Positions 4,940-9,373 of a DNA stretch of 9,373 nt are shown here, one piece after another. The DNA is from Candidatus Bathyarchaeum sp. (GTDB taxonomy: Archaea; Thermoproteota; Bathyarchaeia; Bathyarchaeales; Bathyarchaeaceae). The stretch covers positions 1 through 9,373 of the forward strand of contig PIXT01000197.1 of NCBI GenBank assembly GCA_003096235.1. Direction: 5' to 3'. The position numbers were made by a program, and so were the translations under genes. Position 1 is the first letter of the stretch, and each line of letters begins with the position of its first letter. The notes under the pieces were generated by a model. The model was not told the DNA's origin. It did no database searches and saw only the letters and a list, made by a program, of their open reading frames with translations.

Positions 4940-6842
4940 TTGTTTCCAGAACTTCTGGAACCAAAGATTCCACATTATATTTTCTCTTGAACAGATTAGC
5001 CATACTCAAACTCTTTGATTTTTCACCGTGAAGAACAATTATTCTCTCAGGCTTTGGCTTCAACCGATGAAGATAATTGATAAGCTGCCTTCTATCAGAG
5101 TGACCAGAAAACCCTCTAACAGACTCAACCTGCATTGCAACCTTCATCACTTCCATCTTACCATTGCTGTTTATGATGGGCGCCTCAGTTAAGCCCTTTT
5201 GAAGCCTTGAACCCATTGTTCCATCAATCTGATAGCTGACAAAGATTATCGTGTTGCGTTCATCACCTGCTAAGCGCTTGAAATAATCGATTACTGGTCC
5301 ACCTTCAAGCATGCCTGACGTAGCCAAGATTATACATTGATCTCCATCAACGATCTCTTCCCTTGCGCTGGGATGCTCAACAATAGTGAAATAGTCTGAC
5401 TGGAACGGATTGACTCCCTCATACAGGATGCTGTTTCTCACGTTTTTAGCTAGATACTCTGGGTATGCCGTGTGGATTGCTGTTGCTTCAGAGATCATGC
5501 CTTCTACAAAGACTGGAGCCTCTTTTAGCAGTCCTCGTCGCATATAGTCGTCGATAATCAGCATGATTTCTTGGGCTCTTCCCACAGCGGGTACAGGAAT
5601 CAAAACTTTTCCTTCCCTGTCCAGAGTCTGATTAATTATGCTGGTGATGAGTTGCTCTGATTCTCCCCTTGTGGGCATAATATCGTCAGGAGCTCCGTAT
5701 GTGCTTTCGGTAATTATTGTTTCTACTCTTGGAAACATGGAAACAGCAGGTTCAAGAAGCATCGATTTGCCATACTTGTAATCTCCAGTGTAAACCAAGT
5801 TGTGGAGTCCCTCGCCTATGTGTAGATGAACCAGTGATGAGCCAAGAATGTGACCCGAGTTGTGTAAAGTCAAGCGTATGTCTGGAGCAATATCTGTTAC
5901 AGAACCATATCGCAGAGGAATCGTATGCATCACCGTGTCTCTTACGTCCTTTTGACCGTAAGGCGGCATAACTCCCTGCTTGTTGGCAACATCTAGGTAA
6001 TCTAGCTGAAGCAAAGTCATCAGACTTGAAGTAGGAGCCGAACAGTAGACTGGTCCGTCGTATCCATACTTGAACAAAAATGGAAGAAATCCACAGTGAT
6101 CCAAGTGCGCGTGACTTATAACCACAGCATCTAGAGTGTCTAAATCAAACTGCGGTGTATCCAATCTTGGAAATGCTACCGTGGAACTTGTAGACCCTGG
6201 GTTGATTCCGCAATCAAGTAACACGTTGCTTTCTCTTGTTTGAACAAGAATTGCTGATCTTCCTACTTGCCGAAAGCCGCCCAAAGCAGTTAGGCGAACG
6301 TCTCCAACTTCATGGACTGAGGGTCTAAAAATTCGTTCACCAATTGCCCGCAGTATTCTTTCTCGTTCTTTGCTTTCTGAGTAAAGAAAATGTCGCATAT
6401 GCGCGATAATTTTGGATGGTATTGGCGGGCTTCTTAGAATTCGGGGTCGCCATCGCGTCTTTTTAATGATATCCTGCAAGACCCCTCCGTTTTTTCCAAT
6501 AACCACTCCTGGTTTTTTTGCCTCTATAATAACTTCTCCGAGGCTTGGATCAAAATTTATGTTTGTGATTTCTGCTTCTTCAGAAACAATCTCTTTTATT
6601 ATGCGTTCTGTGTCCCGTTCTTTAGCTCTTATAGATGGGTCAGAACGTACAACTATCCTTTTTCTAATCAGCTTGACTATTTCTGCGATTATGAAACTTT
6701 GTTCAACTAGAACCTCTGGCTTTTTTGTGTAAACCGCAAGAGCTGGACCTTCATACTCTATACGTGTGACTTCCGCCTCTGGAGGTATTTTTTGCAGTAT
6801 GTGCTGACTTATGTCTACTTGGTCTTTTCCAGATGATGTCAA
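4926..6842 (-). CDS. fttA: aCPSF1/FttA transcription termination ribonuclease (KH, metallo-beta-lactamase, beta-CASP)
   Basis: This 638-residue protein has the full length typical of the family. Two KH-like domains occupy ~1-140, the second with a GxxG loop in VIGKNGG (114-120). The metallo-beta-lactamase core follows: HAHLDH (244-249), H331 in GHILGS and D354 in TGDYKY bind the two zinc ions. The beta-CASP part has E379 in TESTYG, PAVGRAQEIM (418-427), H581 in SGHSD and H605 in VLHGE, so all catalytic motifs are intact. The family (also called FttA) cleaves nascent RNA after U-rich tracts and terminates transcription with RNA polymerase and Spt4/5; it is the archaeal counterpart of CPSF73. 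TTG 6842 is the first possible start after an in-frame stop. A GAGGAG SD lies 12 bases upstream, a longer spacing than usual, overlapping the psmB stop codon. The gene is the second in a psmB-fttA operon. Confidence 0.95.
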   Translation of the reverse strand: MTSSGKDQVDISQHILQKIPPEAEVTRIEYEGPALAVYTKKPEVLVEQSFIIAEIVKLIRKRIVVRSDPSIRAKERDTERIIKEIVSEEAEITNINFDPSLGEVIIEAKKPGVVIGKNGGVLQDIIKKTRWRPRILRSPPIPSKIIAHMRHFLYSESKERERILRAIGERIFRPSVHEVGDVRLTALGGFRQVGRSAILVQTRESNVLLDCGINPGSTSSTVAFPRLDTPQFDLDTLDAVVISHAHLDHCGFLPFLFKYGYDGPVYCSAPTSSLMTLLQLDYLDVANKQGVMPPYGQKDVRDTVMHTIPLRYGSVTDIAPDIRLTLHNSGHILGSSLVHLHIGEGLHNLVYTGDYKYGKSMLLEPAVSMFPRVETIITESTYGAPDDIMPTRGESEQLITSIINQTLDREGKVLIPVPAVGRAQEIMLIIDDYMRRGLLKEAPVFVEGMISEATAIHTAYPEYLAKNVRNSILYEGVNPFQSDYFTIVEHPSAREEIVDGDQCIILATSGMLEGGPVIDYFKRLAGDERNTIIFVSYQIDGTMGSRLQKGLTEAPIINSNGKMEVMKVAMQVESVRGFSGHSDRRQLINYLHRLKPKPERIIVLHGEKSKSLSMANLFKRKYNVESLVPEVLETIKLR

Positions 6843-6853
6843 GCTGTGTTAAC

Positions 6854-6866
6854 GCTCCTCAGGAGC
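6854..6866 (-). promoter_or_regulatory. Hairpin around the psmB stop codon that pairs the fttA SD
   Basis: On the minus strand GCTCC (6866-6862), TGA (the psmB stop, 6861-6859) and GGAGC (6858-6854) form a five-base-pair stem with the stop codon as the loop. GGAG is the core of the fttA Shine-Dalgarno. A ribosome finishing psmB would open the stem, so fttA translation may depend on psmB translation. Confidence 0.45.
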
Positions 6867-7491
6867 CCCCTAGAATTGCCTTTTTTTCTTCTGTGCTTAG
6901 TGAACGGTACCCTTCTTTGGTTATGGTTGCTATGTCGTAGTTGTTTCCGCTTGCTATGTCTCTTTTCATAGCTGAGTCAACAGCGCGCACAACCACTGGC
7001 AATATTTCTTTTATTGTGGCGCCTTCTTTGTATTTGTCCTCTAAGACTCCGTAAGCTATGGGGGAACCTGAACCTGTAGCGACACATTTTTCTTCTGTGA
7101 GGCTGCCCAACGGGTCTAATGAAAATACGTGTGGACCTGTAGAGTCAAATCCTCCAACTAGAATCTGTGCCATTAGTCCTCCGCGTGCAGAAAAGAGGAC
7201 GTTTGATACTAGGCGGGATGCGGATTTTATTGGCATTGGTCTGCCATTGTTTAGTTTGTATAGTTTGGCGTTGACTTTGAGTACTTCAACGACGTACTGT
7301 GCATCTGCAACACCGCCTGAAATGGTCATGCCGATGTGGTCATCTATCTGGTAAATCTTTTTGCCCGTTTTGTGGGCTACAAAATATCCCATTGTTACAC
7401 GGGTGTCAGATGATAGGATAACGCCGTCGGTGCAAACTACGCCGACTGTGGTTGTTCCTTTTAATGCTAATTTTTCAATGTTTTCTTGCAT
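6859..7491 (-). CDS. psmB: Proteasome beta subunit, catalytic
   Basis: This is a 210-residue Ntn-hydrolase. A 12-residue propeptide (MQENIEKLALKG) precedes the catalytic T13 in GTTTVGVV, and autoprocessing after Gly12 would expose it. In mature numbering the active-site set is complete: Thr1 (T13), Asp17 (D29), Lys33 (K45), Ser129 (S141), Asp166 (D178) and Ser169 (S181). The beta subunits form the inner rings of the 20S proteasome and cut unfolded proteins delivered by PAN or Cdc48-type ATPases in the cytoplasm. GGGGGA at 7505-7500 is the SD for ATG 7491. No alpha subunit is in the window. It is the promoter-proximal gene of the operon with fttA, a pairing that could link proteolysis and termination factor levels. 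It is divergent from egsA. Confidence 0.96.
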   Translation of the reverse strand: MQENIEKLALKGTTTVGVVCTDGVILSSDTRVTMGYFVAHKTGKKIYQIDDHIGMTISGGVADAQYVVEVLKVNAKLYKLNNGRPMPIKSASRLVSNVLFSARGGLMAQILVGGFDSTGPHVFSLDPLGSLTEEKCVATGSGSPIAYGVLEDKYKEGATIKEILPVVVRAVDSAMKRDIASGNNYDIATITKEGYRSLSTEEKKAILGGS

Positions 7492-7568
7492 TTTTTGTGT
7501 CCCCCGAAAATTGGATATACATTAGAATTGACTCGGGAGAAGTCAGAGGTGTATATACATCCTCGGCG

Positions 7569-7585
7569 TATTTAAAAACATTTCG
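7569..7585 (-). promoter_or_regulatory. BRE/TATA of the psmB-fttA operon
   Basis: On the minus strand CGAAA (7585-7581) followed by TTTTTAAATA (7578-7569) gives a BRE plus TATA box. Transcription should begin near 7547, leaving a ~55-base leader that carries the SD at 7505-7500. Two further TATA-like ATGTATAT copies lie at 7560-7553 and 7522-7515. They could be alternative promoters or a repeated binding site. Confidence 0.5.
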
Positions 7586-7634
7586 AAACCCCCATATTTA
7601 TTGTTGATACGCCCCGTTTTTCTTGCGGGAACCC

Positions 7635-7648
7635 TGAAACTTAATATG
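7635..7648 (+). promoter_or_regulatory. BRE/TATA of egsA
   Basis: TGAAAC (7635-7640) and TTAATATG (7641-7648) fit a BRE plus TATA box. The predicted start is near 7670, which makes ATG 7682 the first usable start on that transcript. An AT-rich element near 7592-7600 (ATATTTATT) is an alternative that would give a longer leader. Confidence 0.4.
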
Positions 7649-7681
7649 TAGCCTTTAATCATATGCGTGATTGCGTTGGAA

Positions 7682-8734
7682 ATGCAGTTACATCGAATGC
7701 AGCTTCCCCGTGAAGTTGTAGTTGGAAACGAAACTTTACCTCTTTTAAGCGAGATTTGCAAGCGTTTGGGCTTTTGCGAATCTGCTCTTGTAGTGACGGG
7801 TCCGGATACCCAAAATATTGCTGGTCGTAGGGTTATCGATTTGCTTAGCGACAAGGGAATGACTGTTGATTATCTTGTCGTGAATTCTTCGACCATGCAG
7901 GAAGTTCAAGCTGTTGAAGAAAGAATTAAGGAGTTAAAGCCAGAAATAGTTCTTGGCGTTGGCGGTGGAACAAAAATTGATGTTGCAAAACTGAGTTCTA
8001 CGCGCCAGAAAATTCCTTTCATAAGTGTGCCGACAACTGCTTCTCATGATGGGCTTGCCAGTTCTGTGGCTGCTGTTAAAGGCTTGGATAAGCCTTACTC
8101 TGTTATGGCTCACTCGCCTATGGCTATAGTGGCGGACACTGACATCATTATTCGTTCTGATTACCGTTTTACTGCTAGCGGGTGCGGAGACATCATTTCT
8201 AAATTCACGTCTGTTCGAGACTGGGAGTTAGCCTACAAAGTAAAGAATGAGTATTATGGCGAGTATGCAGCGAGTTTGGCTCTTATGAGTGCAAGGCTCA
8301 TTACAAAAAATGCTGATGTGATAAAGCCTGGAGCCGAAGAGGGTCTTCGTCTTGTTTTGGAGGCTCTGATAAGCTGTGGGGTTGCCATGAGCATTGCGGG
8401 AAGCAGCAAACCTTGTAGCGGCTCAGAGCACCTGTTTAGTCATTCTCTGGATGTGGTTGAGTCGAACGGAGGATTGCACGGAGAACAGTGTGGTGTGGGA
8501 ACGATAATGATGGCTTATCTGTATGACCTAGATTGGAAAGCAATCAAAGACACGCTACAAAAGGCTGGGGCACCAACAACTGCTGAAGAACTTGGAGTGG
8601 AATCGGACTCCATCATTAATGCTTTGGTGCAGGCTTGTACTATACGTCCAGAGCGATACACAATTTTGGATACGAAAAAGTTGGATTACACCTCTGCCAA
8701 GAAACTAGCTAAGGTTACCGGCGTAATCTCTTAG
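7682..8734 (+). CDS. egsA: sn-glycerol-1-phosphate dehydrogenase
   Basis: This enzyme reduces dihydroxyacetone phosphate to sn-glycerol-1-phosphate with NAD(P)H, giving the backbone of archaeal ether lipids. The product is 350 residues, the usual size. MQLPREVVVG (6-15) is the family's N-terminal strand. GVGGGTKIDVAK (92-103) is the dinucleotide-binding loop and VPTTASHDGLASS (116-128) is the conserved substrate/cofactor segment. The zinc ligands should be D170 in GCGD, a histidine in GSEHLFSH (H250 or H254) and H266 in LHGEQ, as in the related glycerol dehydrogenases. I chose ATG 7682 because it fits the promoter and the few residues usual before LPRE. GTG 7667 is in frame and would add five residues; ATG 7697 is also possible. 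The gene stands alone, divergent from psmB and followed by T-rich sequence. Confidence 0.95.
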   Translation: MQLHRMQLPREVVVGNETLPLLSEICKRLGFCESALVVTGPDTQNIAGRRVIDLLSDKGMTVDYLVVNSSTMQEVQAVEERIKELKPEIVLGVGGGTKIDVAKLSSTRQKIPFISVPTTASHDGLASSVAAVKGLDKPYSVMAHSPMAIVADTDIIIRSDYRFTASGCGDIISKFTSVRDWELAYKVKNEYYGEYAASLALMSARLITKNADVIKPGAEEGLRLVLEALISCGVAMSIAGSSKPCSGSEHLFSHSLDVVESNGGLHGEQCGVGTIMMAYLYDLDWKAIKDTLQKAGAPTTAEELGVESDSIINALVQACTIRPERYTILDTKKLDYTSAKKLAKVTGVIS

Positions 8735-8735
8735 C

Positions 8736-8768
8736 TTTTTGGTGTTTATTTTTTTGATTGCTTCTTTT
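8736..8768 (+). terminator. T-rich termination tract after egsA
   Basis: Runs of T5 (8736-8740), T7 (8749-8755) and T5 (8764-8768) begin two bases after the egsA stop. There is no clear hairpin. Such U tracts are the normal archaeal termination signal and the target of FttA-type factors, one of which is encoded in this window. Confidence 0.55.
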
Positions 8769-8949
8769 TGGGTACGTATCTGATGGAGTAAACTGTTCCT
8801 GAGCTGACTAGACTGTTGAATTTGCCGTGAACGATAGCAACTGTGTTGTAGCTGTGGCTCGGATGTTTTTGGGTTTTGGTTTTTATGTTTATATCTGTGA
8901 AGTTTTTGCTTGTTTTTTTGTGTGTTTTGTTTGGATTTTTTGGTTCCAA
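8746..8949 (-). CDS. Possible small basic protein of unknown function
   Basis: This is a 67-codon frame on the minus strand, starting at TTG 8949 and ending in TAA. I do not recognise the product. Residues 1-32 are low in complexity and rich in lysine, threonine and asparagine. Residues 33-60 (YNTVAIVHGKFNSLVSSGTV, then YSIRYVP) look like ordinary beta-strand protein, and the end is KKKQSKK. The strong positive charge would suit nucleic-acid binding, but that is a guess. Support for a real gene is the GGTGA Shine-Dalgarno at 8962-8958, seven bases before the TTG, the TATA box at 9022-9014, and a stop 11 bases from the convergent egsA stop. Against it, the A-rich strand makes lysine-rich frames likely by chance. 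Confidence 0.38.
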   Translation of the reverse strand: MEPKNPNKTHKKTSKNFTDINIKTKTQKHPSHSYNTVAIVHGKFNSLVSSGTVYSIRYVPKKKQSKK

Positions 8950-8957
8950 GTGTTATT

Positions 8958-9028
8958 CACCGTTTTGAATGTAGTCTTGTCTGATTGCATCATACTTATC
9001 TATAATGTTCGAATATTTATATTTTTGT
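8958..9028 (-). promoter_or_regulatory. TATA box and SD for the small minus-strand ORF
   Basis: On the minus strand ACAAAA (9028-9023) followed by ATATAAATA (9022-9014) is a good BRE/TATA match and predicts a start near 8992. GGTGA at 8962-8958 is the SD before TTG 8949. Because the region is AT-rich, the TATA box alone is weak evidence; its spacing to the SD and start strengthens it. Confidence 0.4.
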
Positions 9029-9310
9029 ATGAATTACATTCATATTATCTAAACTTATTGTGCCTGAAATCCGTCTTCTTTACTCGTCGGGTCTTGCCTT
9101 CACTTTCTGCGGGTCAAAAATGTGTTGCCAAAAGGGTGTTTCAAGTTTAGTTAAGGGTGTTAATGATTGATGTTATGCATGTGTTGGTATCTATGCTTGT
9201 TTAAATGTGTCCTGCGGATAATTATGGAAAAGGAGCCGTTTTTGGCAGCTAACGATATATCTACATGTTAACAACAGTTATTTCGTTCTTTTATAGTAGC
9301 TTTCGACTGG

Positions 9311-9373
9311 GTGTTAGAATTTGATCTCATGGAAGTACTCTTTCGAGAAAATAGGCAAGGATTTGGAATTAGC
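9311..9373 (+). CDS. Possible start of a gene cut by the right edge
   Basis: A frame stays open from after a TAA at 9269-9271 to the window end. Possible starts are GTG 9311 (VLEFDLMEVLFRENRQGFGI...) and ATG 9329. TTTTATAG near 9288-9295 could be a TATA box, but no SD is visible. Only 15-21 codons are seen, so no function can be given and the frame may be chance. Confidence 0.22.
   Translation, partial: MLEFDLMEVLFRENRQGFGIS

Larger units (their letters stand above)
8735..9373. other. T-rich stretch with no recognised gene
   Basis: These ~640 bases are strongly T- and TG-rich on the plus strand, especially 8860-8945. They hold the termination tract of egsA, a possible small minus-strand gene (8746-8949) with a TATA box near 9018, and a frame that enters the right edge. 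From about 9030 to 9290 I see no supported coding frame, tRNA or clear structured RNA. The plus-strand frame at 8827-9150 reads as phenylalanine/valine/leucine-rich only because of the T bias. Confidence 0.5.

Noticed and set aside
6412..6732. Plus-strand frame opposite the KH region of fttA
   Set aside because: The minus-strand KH/beta-CASP gene is unambiguous; this is an antisense shadow.
8827..9150. Hydrophobic plus-strand frame resembling a multi-pass membrane protein
   Set aside because: The phenylalanine, valine and leucine content follows from the T-rich DNA; there is no SD, and the first half overlaps the better supported minus-strand ORF.
9140..9190. Possible C/D-box guide RNA (ATGATTGATG near 9162)
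   Set aside because: The box C match is imperfect and no properly spaced D box (CTGA) follows; the T/G-rich context makes chance matches likely.
9224..9271. Tiny frame MEKEPFLAANDISTC with an internal GGAG
   Set aside because: It has only 15 codons, no upstream SD or promoter, and no sign of being a conserved peptide.
1..9373. Mobile element, defence or phage-derived island
   Set aside because: No transposase, integrase, terminal repeats or defence domains are present; the genes are archaeal housekeeping or conserved families.

Overview
The window is archaeal. It carries three genes that are diagnostic in combination: an aCPSF1/FttA-type KH/beta-CASP nuclease, a proteasome beta subunit with a short propeptide before its catalytic threonine, and sn-glycerol-1-phosphate dehydrogenase, the enzyme that sets the stereochemistry of archaeal lipids. 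An aKMT-like lysine methyltransferase, an Lhr-type helicase C-terminus, a Tma20/MCT-1-like PUA protein and BRE/TATA promoters agree with this. AT-rich spacers, frequent TTG starts with Shine-Dalgarno (SD) sequences and the gene set suggest a TACK-type mesophile, perhaps Bathyarchaeia-like. That placement is inference, because nothing here is lineage-specific enough to prove it.

Left part (1-2200): the window opens inside the last ~130 codons of a large helicase on the plus strand. Facing it on the minus strand is a long B12-fold/radical-SAM protein of unknown substrate. The two genes converge with only 24 bases between their stop codons. The radical-SAM gene is divergent from the next unit, and both promoters lie in 2023-2189.

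Middle (2190-4939): five plus-strand genes follow, separated by gaps of about 115-170 bases, so they are probably mostly separate transcripts. They encode an aKMT-like protein lysine methyltransferase, a cysteine-rich YkgJ-type metal-chelating protein, a small HTH regulator with a C-terminal cysteine cluster, a PUA-domain RNA-binding protein, and a SepF-domain protein. The regulator looks leaderless and has palindromes with TAAC/GTTA arms in its control region. The SepF protein lacks the usual amphipathic N-terminal anchor.

Right part (4926-8734): the minus-strand pair psmB-fttA forms a two-gene operon (16 bases apart) whose 3' end overlaps sepF by 14 bases. The SD of fttA lies in a small hairpin formed around the psmB stop codon, which suggests translational coupling. 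egsA is divergent from psmB across a ~190-base promoter region.

Right end (8735-9373): this stretch is very T-rich on the plus strand and has no recognisable gene. The one candidate is a 67-codon basic minus-strand ORF with a good TATA box, an SD and a TTG start, convergent with egsA. An open frame enters the right edge.

I found no CRISPR, insertion sequence, tRNA or rRNA. The content is mostly housekeeping. The points most worth a second look are the cysteine-cluster regulator and its operator-like palindromes, the psmB/fttA coupling, the anchorless SepF, the methyltransferase/YkgJ neighbourhood, and the small minus-strand ORF.
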